Assembly: GCF_000293805.1 (NCBI RefSeq)
Contig: NZ_AMBZ01000003.1
Location: 496,001 to 560,000 of the forward strand
Source: Paenibacillus alvei DSM 29
GTDB taxonomy: Bacteria; Bacillota; Bacilli; Paenibacillales; Paenibacillaceae
DNA: 64,000 nt
Direction of reading: 5' to 3'
Below, one piece after another: positions 38,416 through 47,314 of this stretch. The first letter of the stretch is position 1, and each line of letters starts with the position of its first letter. The position numbers and the translations under genes are program-made. Below the pieces are notes generated by a model. The model saw nothing but the letters and a program-made list of their open reading frames with translations, made no database searches and was not told the DNA's origin.

Positions 38416-38805
38416 TTAGGAACCACTAGAGTGATTCGTGCGCTCTTCTTGTGGTCCGGATATACTCGAAGTCTGCTCTTCACCTTTTGCAGAAGTTTTC
38501 ACACCTGGTCGGAGGGATGGAGGTTTAGGACGTTTCTCACGGAAGCGTGTGGCCACATAATTGCGCTTACGGTCACGATAAAATATCCAGCCTCCAATGA
38601 AGCCTACGCCTAGAATAAATAGCAGCAGACCAATGGTGAAGGGCACCCATTGGAATACGGGGGCAGTCAGCTTGTCATTTCCGTGATCGACCACATAGTC
38701 GAATATCGCATTTTTCATAAGCAGAAAGCCGCTTGTCGCGATAACTCCCGGAATGGCCAGGAGCAGAACCGCAATAAATCGAGTGATAACATGGGTTTGC
38801 TTCAT
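38416..38805 (-). CDS. DUF2627 membrane protein (YqzF-like)
   Basis: About 129 residues. Two membrane helices (7-28, ITRFIAVLLLAIPGVIATSG, and 50-72, FTIGLLLFILGVGFIGGWIF), followed by YRDRKRN, match DUF2627/YqzF. The polar tail (residues 80-129, rich in P, K, S and E) is longer than in Bacillus. The ATG at 38805 was chosen for the AGGTGAAG site. In Bacillus yqzF also neighbours the bkd genes, as here. Confidence 0.82.
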   Translation of the reverse strand: MKQTHVITRFIAVLLLAIPGVIATSGFLLMKNAIFDYVVDHGNDKLTAPVFQWVPFTIGLLLFILGVGFIGGWIFYRDRKRNYVATRFREKRPKPPSLRPGVKTSAKGEEQTSSISGPQEERTNHSSGS

Positions 38806-38983
38806 TATGTTCTTCACCTGCTCACATCTATGTAAGTTAGCTTAATATTACCTTGATTGCGCTTACTTGTCTAATGTTTCCTCTCTTAGAACTGAACAGA
38901 ATGACAGTTGTCATGTTTGCGGCGCAAAGAAAAGGGAGTACAATAGAACCATCGGAAATTGAACGAAAAGGAGAGTTGCTTGC

Positions 38984-40411
38984 ATGACGAAACAAGTAGA
39001 TGTTGCGATCTTGGGAGGAGGAACTGGGGGTTATATTGCTGCAATAGCGGCGGCCCAGGCAGGAAAATCAGTCGCTGTCATTGAACGTGAGAAGCTGGGA
39101 GGAACTTGCTTGCACCGTGGATGCATACCTAGCAAGGCGCTGCTTCGAAGTGCGGAGATTTACCGTCAAGCAGGAGAAGCAGCTTCATTCGGCGTCGAAA
39201 TTGAAGGGATGAGGTTGAACTTCGATCGGGTACAGGCTCGAAAACAGAAGGTTGTTGACCAGCTTCATAATGGTGTGCAATTTTTAATGAAGAAGTACAA
39301 TATCGAAGTGATTCGTGGGGTAGGACGCATTATGGGGCCTTCTATCTTTTCACCGAAGAGCGGCTCGGTTGCTGTGGAATGTGAAGACGGAGAAGCGATT
39401 ACGGTCGTTCCGAACTATGTCATCATTGCTACAGGCTCACGTCCGCGCAAGCTGCAGGGGCTTCCCGTGGATCATCCATCTATAGTGACGACAGACGAAG
39501 CGTTGGAGTGGGATGAACTGCCGAAGCGGGTGGCTATACTAGGTGGAGGAGTTATCGGGGTAGAATGGGCTTCTATGCTGATAGACTTTGGCGTAGAGGT
39601 TACAGTTATCGAGTCTGCTTCTCATCTTATACCTCAAGAGGATAAGGATGTGTCAACCGAACTTCAGCGGCAGCTGGCAAAGCGTGGAGTGCGTATACAT
39701 ACAGATGCAATTGTAGAATCTGAGAAGGTTCAGATAGATTCAGATACAGGAGAAGTAAGGCTCCAAATCACTGCGAAGGGGCAAGCAGTAGACATAACTG
39801 CAGACAAGCTGCTTGTATGTATTGGGAGACAGGCCAATATCGAGAACATCGGATTGGAAAATGCGGGCATCGAATACAGTAACGGCCGAATTACAGTTAA
39901 TGAATATATGCAGACAAATGAATCCCACATATACGCAATTGGCGATGTCATCGGGGGACTCCAGCTTGCACACGCAGCATCTGCTGAAGGGATATTGGCA
40001 GTTCGTCATCTATGCGGCGAGGCTCAATACACCATTGACTCCCACCGTATTCCTCGCTGTATCTACACTTCTCCAGAGACAGCATCAATTGGATGGACAG
40101 AAAAGGAAGCAGTCGAAGCTGGATATTCGATTAAGACGAGTAAAGTTCCTTTCAAGGCAATAGGGAAGGCAATCGTACAAGGTGATACGTCAGGATTCGT
40201 GAAAATAATTGCAAATTCGAGCACAAATGATCTGCTCGGTGTACATATCGTTGGGCCTCATGCTACAGAATTGATCGGCGAAGCCGCGGTTGCCCAGTGG
40301 CTGGATGCTACACCGTGGGAAGTAGGAGAGGTTATTCACCCGCATCCTTCTCTCAGTGAGATTATGGGCGAAGCTATGCTTGCTGTTGATGGTCGCGCAT
40401 TAAATCTATAA
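38984..40411 (+). CDS. lpdV: Dihydrolipoyl dehydrogenase (E3) of branched-chain oxoacid dehydrogenase
   Basis: Reoxidises the lipoyl groups of the E2 component with NAD. 475 residues: FAD motif ILGGGTGGYIAAIAAAQAG near residue 8, redox disulfide in GGTCLHRGCIPSK near 40-46, NAD motif ILGGGVIGVEWASML near 188, and the catalytic histidine in HPHPSLSEIMGEA near 455. It begins the lpd-bkdAA-bkdAB-bkdB group. I use lpdV from context; a general lpdA is the other option. Confidence 0.93.
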   Translation: MTKQVDVAILGGGTGGYIAAIAAAQAGKSVAVIEREKLGGTCLHRGCIPSKALLRSAEIYRQAGEAASFGVEIEGMRLNFDRVQARKQKVVDQLHNGVQFLMKKYNIEVIRGVGRIMGPSIFSPKSGSVAVECEDGEAITVVPNYVIIATGSRPRKLQGLPVDHPSIVTTDEALEWDELPKRVAILGGGVIGVEWASMLIDFGVEVTVIESASHLIPQEDKDVSTELQRQLAKRGVRIHTDAIVESEKVQIDSDTGEVRLQITAKGQAVDITADKLLVCIGRQANIENIGLENAGIEYSNGRITVNEYMQTNESHIYAIGDVIGGLQLAHAASAEGILAVRHLCGEAQYTIDSHRIPRCIYTSPETASIGWTEKEAVEAGYSIKTSKVPFKAIGKAIVQGDTSGFVKIIANSSTNDLLGVHIVGPHATELIGEAAVAQWLDATPWEVGEVIHPHPSLSEIMGEAMLAVDGRALNL

Positions 40412-40596
40412 AGGATGCGAGGAGTCTGACGTTTTCTTTTGGGAATGTTCAGAGTATAATAGTTTTTAGGCTCTAGTCTTAGTACCTGGTATTAGATAAC
40501 TGACCACTGTTCATTATCCTGACTGCAATGGTACTCTTACCTGCTCTACGCGGCAGGATAAGGACGAATGATGCAACAATAAAGGAGGATGACTCC

Positions 40597-41628
40597 ATGA
40601 CACCAGATATGACAACTCGTCAACTGACGAGACATGAAGAACTTGGTCTGTCCCATAAGCAGGCATTGGAAATGTACCGAATGATGCTTCAAGCGCGGAT
40701 GTATGATGAACGTGCGCTTTTGCTGCAGCGTGCCGGCAAAATTAATTTCCATGTATCAGGGATTGGCCAAGAAGCAGCGCAAATTGGCGCAGCATTTGCA
40801 CTTGATCATCAGAAAGACTATTTCTTGCCATATTACCGGGATTATGGATTTGTGATGTCGGTTGGGATGACTGTACGTGAGCTTATGCTAGCATTATTCG
40901 GCAAGGCAGGCGACCCGAACAGCGGAGGACGCCAAATGCCAGGTCACTTTGGCTGCAAGCGGCTGCGGATCGTAACAGGATCAAGTCCAGTCACGACACA
41001 GGTTCCACATGCGGCAGGTATCGCACTAGCCACGAAAATGCGCAATGAGGATGCGGTATCCTTCGTAACGCTTGGAGAAGGATCAAGCAACCAAGGCGAC
41101 TTCCATGAAGGCTGCAACTTCGCCGGTGTGCACAAGCTGCCGACGATCATTATGGTAGAGAACAATCAATACGCCATCTCGGTGCCGATTGCGAAGCAAA
41201 TAGCAGGTCGGGTTTGCGATCGGGCTTTAGGCTACGGCTTCCCTGGAGTTCAGGTTGACGGTTGTGATGTGCTTGAGGTATACCGGATTGTGAAGGAAGC
41301 ACGTGAGCGTGCTGTTCGAGGCGAGGGGCCTACACTCATTGAAGCAGTCATGTACCGCTTGTCTCCACATTCCACTTCAGACAATGACATGGCATACCGT
41401 ACAAAGGAAGAAGTGGAGGAGCATCGCAAGAAGGACGGGCTTCCTCGCTTCAAGGCATACTTGATGGAGTGCGGTATATGGTCGGAAGAGGAGGATGCAG
41501 CCTTGCGTGCTGAATTGAAGGCTGTGCTTGACGACGCAACTTCTTATGGCGAACAGGCGCCATTCCCGCAAGCAGAAGAAGCGCTGAAGCATGTTTACGG
41601 GGAGGAGGGTCAAGGAACATGGCAGTAA
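40597..41628 (+). CDS. bkdAA: Branched-chain 2-oxoacid dehydrogenase E1 alpha subunit
   Basis: Thiamine-dependent decarboxylase subunit acting on the keto acids of valine, leucine and isoleucine, which supplies branched fatty-acid primers. About 343 residues, with the thiamine-binding stretch LGEGSSNQGDFHEG near 163 and VENNQYAISVP near 188, plus RYHYR-like YYRDYGFV near 75 and SGGRQMPGHFG near 110. The ATG at 40597 follows AAAGGAGG. It overlaps bkdAB by ten bases. Confidence 0.92.
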   Translation: MTPDMTTRQLTRHEELGLSHKQALEMYRMMLQARMYDERALLLQRAGKINFHVSGIGQEAAQIGAAFALDHQKDYFLPYYRDYGFVMSVGMTVRELMLALFGKAGDPNSGGRQMPGHFGCKRLRIVTGSSPVTTQVPHAAGIALATKMRNEDAVSFVTLGEGSSNQGDFHEGCNFAGVHKLPTIIMVENNQYAISVPIAKQIAGRVCDRALGYGFPGVQVDGCDVLEVYRIVKEARERAVRGEGPTLIEAVMYRLSPHSTSDNDMAYRTKEEVEEHRKKDGLPRFKAYLMECGIWSEEEDAALRAELKAVLDDATSYGEQAPFPQAEEALKHVYGEEGQGTWQ

Positions 41629-42602
41629 TGGAATACATTGATGCAATTCGTTTGGCAATGAAGGAAGAAATGGAGCGAGATAAGAGCGTATTCGTGCTTG
41701 GTGAGGATGTCGGTGTGAAGGGCGGCGTTTTTACTACGACGAAAGGTCTATATGAGCAGTTTGGTGAATCTCGTGCCCTTGATACTCCGCTTGCTGAATC
41801 AGCAATTGCAGGTGTTGCTATTGGCGCAGCAATGGTCGGTATGAAGCCGATTGCGGAAATGCAGTATTCAGACTTCATGTTCCCGGCAACGAACCAAATC
41901 ATTAGTGAAGCGGCGAAGATCAGATATCGCTCGAACAATGATTGGACCTGTCCACTTGTTGTACGTGCTCCAATTGGGGGGGGCGTTGCGGGAGGGTTAT
42001 ATCATTCCCAATGCCCTGAATCGGTATTTTTCGGTACACCGGGATTAAAAATAGTAGCTCCGGCCACTGCATATGACGCGAAGGGAATGCTGAAGGCAGC
42101 GGTTCGTGATCCAGATCCGGTTATTTTCTTTGAGAACAAGAAGTGCTATCGGATGATCTCAGGAGAGGTTCCGGCTGACGATTATATAGTGCCAATTGGC
42201 AAAGCGAACGTAGTTCGTGAAGGAACAGATTTAACGGTTATCGCATACAGCTTGCCCGTCCATTTTGCACTGCAGGCTGCGGATGAATTGGCGAAGGAGG
42301 GTATCAGTGCGCATGTGCTGGACTTACGGACGATTCAACCGCTTGATCGTACAGCGATACTCGAGGCTGTATCGAAGACTGGCAAGGTGCTCATTATTCA
42401 CGAGGATAACAAGACTGGTGGCGTAGGGGCGGAGGTAGCAGCGATTATTGCAGAAGAGCTGCTCTACGATCTCGATGCACCGATTCAACGCTTGTGCGGA
42501 CCGGATGTGCCAGCAATGCCTTATAGTCCTCCGATGGAGAAATTCTTCATGCTAAGCAAGGACAAAGTGAAGGAAGCGATGCGCCAATTGGCTATCTTCT
42601 AA
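41619..42602 (+). CDS. bkdAB: Branched-chain 2-oxoacid dehydrogenase E1 beta subunit
   Basis: 327 residues, the partner of BkdAA in the alpha2-beta2 E1. Typical parts: FVLGEDVGVKGGVFTTTKGL near residue 25, DTPLAESAIAGVAIGAAM near 55, APIGGGVAGGLYHSQ near 113 and IHEDNKTGGVGAEVAAII near 260. The ATG overlaps the end of the alpha gene. An 86-base gap precedes bkdB. Confidence 0.93.
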   Translation: MAVMEYIDAIRLAMKEEMERDKSVFVLGEDVGVKGGVFTTTKGLYEQFGESRALDTPLAESAIAGVAIGAAMVGMKPIAEMQYSDFMFPATNQIISEAAKIRYRSNNDWTCPLVVRAPIGGGVAGGLYHSQCPESVFFGTPGLKIVAPATAYDAKGMLKAAVRDPDPVIFFENKKCYRMISGEVPADDYIVPIGKANVVREGTDLTVIAYSLPVHFALQAADELAKEGISAHVLDLRTIQPLDRTAILEAVSKTGKVLIIHEDNKTGGVGAEVAAIIAEELLYDLDAPIQRLCGPDVPAMPYSPPMEKFFMLSKDKVKEAMRQLAIF

Positions 42603-42688
42603 TTGAATGGCAGACGGCCAGAGGTGAGGAGCTTATTTTCTAATTTTAGAGCTTCTCTCCAGGCCGTACAGAACGGGAGTGTGAAACG

Positions 42689-44076
42689 ATGTCTTCAAAT
42701 CATGGAACAGAAGTATTAATGCCGCAACTGGCGGAGTCGCTCGTACAGGCGACGATTGGCAAATGGCTGAAACGTCCTGGTGATGCCTTTGATGCATATG
42801 AGCCGATTTGTGAGGTGATTACGGACAAGGTAGTTGCGGAATTGCCTGCAACTGAAGCAGGAATTATGCGCGAGATTGTAGCTCACGAAGGGGAGACAGT
42901 TGCAGTTGGCGCGGTAATTTGCCGTGTTGAGCCGCAAGGAGCGGCATCTGCACCAGTGTCTGCAACAAATGTCTCTGAGCCGAAGCCTCAGCAATCAGCA
43001 AATGCTCAAGGCAATCACACTGGGCAGGATATGCGCAATCGCTATTCACCGGCTGTACAGCGCCTTGCGCAGGAGCATGGCATTGATTTGCAGCGTATAG
43101 CTGGTTCTGGATTGGGTGGTCGTATTACACGCAAGGATGTTATGGCGGCGATCGAAGCTGGCGGAGAAGCAGTTGTAATACCTTCGGGGCCAGCATCTGC
43201 GGGCTCGGTAGGCAACGTGCCAACTGCAGCGCCAAGTATGGGGATATCTGGCGGAGCTGCCATGCCGCAATCTGTTTTTGTTCAGCAAGCTAGTGGGCCT
43301 GTACGCCATACTGGGCTGCATTTAACTGAAACACCGCGCATTCCTTCTATTGAAATTGAGGGCAGCGGACAAGCAGGCAATGGAGAGACCTTCATTGACG
43401 TAACGCCGATTAGGCATACAATTGCGACACGCATGCGTCAGAGTGTTTCTGAAATACCGCATGCTTGGACGACTATTGAGGTCGATGTAACGGATCTCGT
43501 ACAGCTTCGCAACAAGATTAAGGATGAATTCAAGCGCAAGGAAGGCATTAACCTGACTTATTTGGCATTCGTACTCAAGGCGATTGTTAATGCGATCAAG
43601 GATTACCCAATTATGAACTCGGTATGGGCTGTCGATAAAATTATCGTGAAGCGCGATATTAACCTGTCTTTGGCAGTAGGTACGGAAGATTCGGTATTGA
43701 CGCCTGTCATTAAGAAGGCAGACCAAAAAATATTGCGGGCTTAGCTAGAGAAATTGATGAGCTGGCACGCAAAACGAGAGAAGGAACATTGTCTCCGAAT
43801 GATATGCAGGGCGGAACATTTACGGTGAACAATACTGGCTCATTCGGTTCCATTCTATCGTATCCGATTATTAACTATCCGCAGGCCGCGATTCTTACGT
43901 TCGAATCGATCGTGAAAAAGCCTGTCGTCATTAATGATATGATTGCGGTTCGCTCCATGGCGAACATGTGTCTATCTTTGGATCATCGGATTCTCGACGG
44001 CGTAATTTGCGGAAGATTTTTGCAGCGTGTAAAAGAAAATCTTGAAGGCTTCTCATTGGACACGAAAGTGTATTAA
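42689..44076 (+). pseudogene. bkdB: Branched-chain 2-oxoacid dehydrogenase E2 (lipoyl acyltransferase), frameshifted
   Basis: E2 carries the acyl group on a lipoyl lysine and passes it to CoA. The lipoyl domain is at residues 5-82 with the lysine at about 47 (CEVITDKVVAELP). The E1/E3-binding domain is at about 113-150 (YSPAVQRLAQEHGIDLQRIA), and the catalytic domain starts near 230. The frame breaks at A6 (43735-43740): one more A gives DQKNIAGLAREIDELARKT and continues to the end. The catalytic SLDHRILDG lies after the break, so the truncated product could not transfer acyl groups. Confidence 0.9.
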
Positions 44077-44108
44077 AATAAGATCAGCACGAATCGACAG
44101 AAGAAAGC

Positions 44109-44834
44109 GTGATAACAATGAGTAATGAATGGAACAAATTGGACAAGGCTCTTCGTGTAACGTACATGGATCGCATCGATTATGGTGCAGCATGGGATTT
44201 ACAAAAAAAACTCGTCCGTGCCATTGATGATGGAACGAGAGAGGATACGCTGCTGCTGCTTGAGCATCCCCCTACGTATACAATCGGTTCTCAGCGTCAT
44301 CCTGAGCATTTGCTGCTTAGCAAGGATGAACTTGAACGTCAAGGGATAGCGCTGTATGAGATTGATCGCGGTGGGGATATTACATATCACGGTCCAGGCC
44401 AGCTTGTTGGCTATCCGTTAGTGCTATTGGATGGGCCTCAATTAGATCTTCATGGTTATTTGCGATCGCTCGAAGAAGCTATTATTCAATTTCTTGCAAC
44501 ATTCGGTGTAACAGGAACCCGGAAGCCAGAGTATACCGGTGTGTGGGTTGGCAATGTTAAAATAGCGGCGATTGGTGTGAAATTTAATAAATGCAGACAC
44601 CGTCGTGGTTTTGTAACTAGCCATGGCTTTGCACTGAATGTGAAGAGTGGTATTCAGCATGAAGGGTTCTCAGGCATTATTCCGTGTGGAATTAGTGAAT
44701 ACGGAGTAACTTCTTTAGAAGACTGTACAGGACAATCCTTTACCGTTGAGCAAGTGGGTCAATTGTTGCTGCCACATCTTATTCATGTGTTCGGATTCGA
44801 AGCGGCTCAGATGGATACGTCGTTGTCGGTGTAA
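44109..44834 (+). CDS. lipB: Octanoyltransferase LipB
   Basis: Transfers octanoyl from acyl carrier protein to lipoyl domains, the first step in making lipoyl cofactor, and so serves the E2 gene just upstream. About 241 residues, with LEHPPTYTIGSQRHPEH near 52, DRGGDITYHGPGQLVGYP near 78, KIAAIGVKFNKCRHRRGFV near 150 (catalytic lysine) and the active cysteine in GIIPCGISEYGVTSLED near 190. GTG at 44109 or ATG at 44118 may be the start; neither has a strong site. Confidence 0.92.
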   Translation: MITMSNEWNKLDKALRVTYMDRIDYGAAWDLQKKLVRAIDDGTREDTLLLLEHPPTYTIGSQRHPEHLLLSKDELERQGIALYEIDRGGDITYHGPGQLVGYPLVLLDGPQLDLHGYLRSLEEAIIQFLATFGVTGTRKPEYTGVWVGNVKIAAIGVKFNKCRHRRGFVTSHGFALNVKSGIQHEGFSGIIPCGISEYGVTSLEDCTGQSFTVEQVGQLLLPHLIHVFGFEAAQMDTSLSV

Positions 44835-44850
44835 GAGGGTGCAAGTTAGA

Positions 44851-44880
44851 ACAAGCCATGCGATTTCTCGCATGGCTTGT
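44851..44880. terminator. Hairpin between lipB and prli42
   Basis: ACAAGCCATGCG (44851-44862) pairs perfectly with CGCATGGCTTGT (44869-44880) around a six-base loop. It is placed where it can stop converging transcripts. The T tail is weak on the + strand. Confidence 0.6.
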
Positions 44881-44963
44881 CCCGTAGCCGTTCAACTTGA
44901 TTCTGGTTATGTGGTTGCTTGATCGATGCAGCTATGTGGCCCCAGCTTATTCTGCTTGAAGCA

Positions 44964-45065
44964 CTAGCCATATATGAATGGCTCGACAATCACAAGCACG
45001 GTGGATGCGAGCATCGCGGCGAGCATGACATAAATAATAATTTTAAACCATCGTTTGGATTGCAT
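44964..45065 (-). CDS. prli42: Stressosome-associated miniprotein Prli42
   Basis: A 33-residue protein: a short basic start (MQSKRWFK), then one membrane helix (IIIYVMLAAMLASTVLVIV) and a short end. The pattern matches Prli42, a conserved Firmicute miniprotein that in Listeria anchors the stressosome at the membrane to activate sigma-B. An AAAGGAG site lies about 12 bases before the ATG. Assignment rests on size, topology and the YVMLxAMLASTVL core. Paenibacilli often keep Prli42 even where a full sigma-B system is not obvious. Confidence 0.75.
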   Translation of the reverse strand: MQSKRWFKIIIYVMLAAMLASTVLVIVEPFIYG

Positions 45066-45145
45066 GAGGGCAGAGAACTCCTTTCATCATTAAATCATGA
45101 GTTATTCTCTATTGTACATTAAATAATCGTTTGGAGGAAAGAGAT

Positions 45146-46275
45146 ATGGTTCAACAAGAAAGACTTGTAAAGCATTTTATGGAACTGGTTCAAATTGATA
45201 GTGAGACAAAAACGAACGCGCGATCTGCGATGCATTGAAACAGCAATTCGAGGCGCTTGGCTTACAGGTATCGGAAGACGACACAACAGCTGAAACCGGT
45301 CATGGGGCAGGCAACCTGATAGTGAATTGGCCAGCTACAGAAGGACAAGAGAATGCAAAGCGTTTATTCTTTACTTCTCATATGGATACTGTTACACCAG
45401 GTAATGGCATTAAACCACAGCTTGGTGAGGATGGATATATCCGCAGCGACGGCACGACAATTCTTGGTTCAGACGACAAGGCAGGGCTTGCTGCGATGTT
45501 CGAAGCTATCCGACTCATTCAAGAATCGAATACGCCGCATGGCACGATTCAATTCATCATTACAGTTGGTGAGGAATCCGGTCTTGTAGGCGCCCGTGCA
45601 ATGGACAGTAGCCACTTGCAGGCTGATTTCGGTTATGCGCTGGACTCTAACGGTGAAATCGGAGCGATCGCGGTAGCTGCTCCAACACAAGCCAAAATTA
45701 CGATGGAAGTATTCGGCAAGTCCGCTCATGCGGGCGTGAATCCGGAAGATGGCATCAGCGCAATTCAAGTTGCCAGCAAAGCGATCTCCCGAATGCCGCT
45801 TGGCCGCATTGACCACGAAACGACTGCTAACATCGGCAAATTCGAAGGTGGTGGCGCAACAAACATTGTATGCGATTATGTGAAGCTGCATGCGGAAGCG
45901 CGTAGTATCGTACAGCATAAAGTTGAGGCTCAAGCGAAGGCAATGAAGGAAGCGCTCGTGAGCGCAGCTGAGGAATGTGGAGCAAAGGCTGAGTTCCATA
46001 GTGATATTGTGTATCCTGCATTCCAGTTTACAGAGAAGGATGAAGTCGTACAGCTTGCAAAGCGGGCAATCGAAAGCATCGGTGCAACGACTCGCTTGTT
46101 CCATTCGGGCGGTGGCAGCGATGCGAACATCTTCAATGGCATGGGTGTGCCGACAGTAAACTTGGCGGTAGGATACTTGGACATTCATACAACGAAAGAA
46201 CGTATTCACGTATCCGACTTGGTGAAAACAAGCGAATTAGTTGTAGCCATTATTCAACAAGCTGCACAAGCATAA
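45146..46275 (+). pseudogene. M20 family peptidase (YqjE/PepT-like), frameshifted near the start
   Basis: A zinc aminopeptidase-type protein (tripeptidase family). An ATG at 45146 after GGAGGAAAGAG opens VQQERLVKHFMELVQIDSETK, then meets a stop. Adding one A to A5 (45208-45212) reads ETKNERAICDALKQQFEAL and continues with the rest. Metal-site motifs follow: TSHMDTVTPGNG, GSDDKAGLAAMF, ITVGEESGLVGAR and DSNGEIG. The dimerisation domain (SAHAGVNPEDGISAI) is complete. About 376 residues when repaired. Without repair it could only start at an internal TTG near 45235. Confidence 0.85.
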
Positions 46276-46372
46276 CACATTACTCATGGAATACAACTTT
46301 TTGATGGATGCGGCCATGCTATCTACCATTAGGTAAGAAAAGCACAATTGACTGCCTCAAAATTAGAATAGT

Positions 46373-46412
46373 AAAGCCCTTGTTCAATGAGAATCATGAA
46401 CAAGGGCTTTTT
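46373..46412 (+). terminator. Terminator after the M20 peptidase gene
   Basis: AAAGCCCTTGTTC pairs perfectly with GAACAAGGGCTTT, followed by TT. Converging transcripts may share it. Confidence 0.8.
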
Positions 46413-46445
46413 GGTATTTAGAGACTTTGCGCATAAGTTGAAGAG

Positions 46446-46634
46446 TTATTTTGCATCGTAAGAGGTGAAGGCAATTTGTTTTTTGCTGAAATTTCCACGG
46501 TTCGCTTGCTGTTGAACCAGCTCTGATATTGAAGTGTTGCCTCCATGGCGCATCATGAGGCGGCGCAGCTCAACCATTACCTCTTGCTTCTTACCTACTA
46601 GCAGCATTTCTTGTTCTTGATATATTCGCTGCAT
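46446..46634 (-). CDS. Small hypothetical protein
   Basis: 62 residues, not recognised. Mostly helical and charged (MLLVGKKQEVMVELRRLMM, SISELVQQQANRGNFSKKQ), no membrane segment. GGGAGTG lies about ten bases before the ATG. It converges on the peptidase terminator and is divergent from nudF, with about 95 bases between the two starts. Confidence 0.55.
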   Translation of the reverse strand: MQRIYQEQEMLLVGKKQEVMVELRRLMMRHGGNTSISELVQQQANRGNFSKKQIAFTSYDAK

Positions 46635-46728
46635 TCATGCATCACTCCCGGATCGAATCGGACAAGCCGTAATGATATAATGAGTATGTTCTAGTGAACG
46701 GGAATATGACATAAAGGAGAAAGAGAAT

Positions 46729-47310
46729 ATGAATGAACATCAAAGACCGATACAGACATGCAATCACCTGGAAGAAGTTACAATTGAGACCAAGTCCATA
46801 TTTGATGGAAAAATCATTAAGCTCCAAGTAGATACGGTTAAGCTTCCAGACGGATCAACTGCTACAAGAGAGATTGTCCGTCATCCTGGTGCAGTTGCCG
46901 TGCTAGCTATCAAAGGGGAGAAAATGCTCGTTGTCGAGCAATATCGTAAACCGCTTGGTCGCAATCAGGTTGAAATTCCCGCTGGCAAGCTTGATCCGGG
47001 CGAGCAGCCAATAGAGGCAGCGATGCGAGAACTCGAGGAAGAGACGGGATATCGAGCGAATACTCTTATTCCATTAGGCTCCTTTTATACGTCGCCTGGC
47101 TTTGCAGATGAAATCATTTATTTATATGTAGCAGAGCAATTGACAGCAGGTGAAGCGCATACAGATGAGGATGAGTTCCTTGAGGTAGGCGCGATGACCT
47201 TAGAAGAGGCTTTCGATGCGATGCGTGATGGGAGTATTAGTGATGCGAAGACAATCAATGCGATGTATGCGTGGCAAATTTACAAATTGACTGGAAAGTG
47301 GCCGGTGTAA
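46729..47310 (+). CDS. nudF: ADP-ribose pyrophosphatase (Nudix hydrolase)
   Basis: Cleaves ADP-ribose to AMP and ribose 5-phosphate. 193 residues with the Nudix box GKLDPGEQPIEAAMRELEEE followed by TGY (residues about 84-106). AVLAIKGEKMLVVEQYRKP and FYTSPGFADEIIYLYVAE are typical of the ADP-ribose branch. AAAGGAGAAAGAG precedes the ATG, and TATAAT lies at 46676-46681. It precedes endoQ by four bases, as yqxK lies near nudF in Bacillus. Confidence 0.93.
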   Translation: MNEHQRPIQTCNHLEEVTIETKSIFDGKIIKLQVDTVKLPDGSTATREIVRHPGAVAVLAIKGEKMLVVEQYRKPLGRNQVEIPAGKLDPGEQPIEAAMRELEEETGYRANTLIPLGSFYTSPGFADEIIYLYVAEQLTAGEAHTDEDEFLEVGAMTLEEAFDAMRDGSISDAKTINAMYAWQIYKLTGKWPV

Positions 47311-47314
47311 GCAA

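Noticed and set aside
45469..46209. A 246-codon open frame on the minus strand
   Set aside because: It is entirely antisense to the well-conserved M20 peptidase gene, has no ribosome site and no protein-like composition (many C, H and R).
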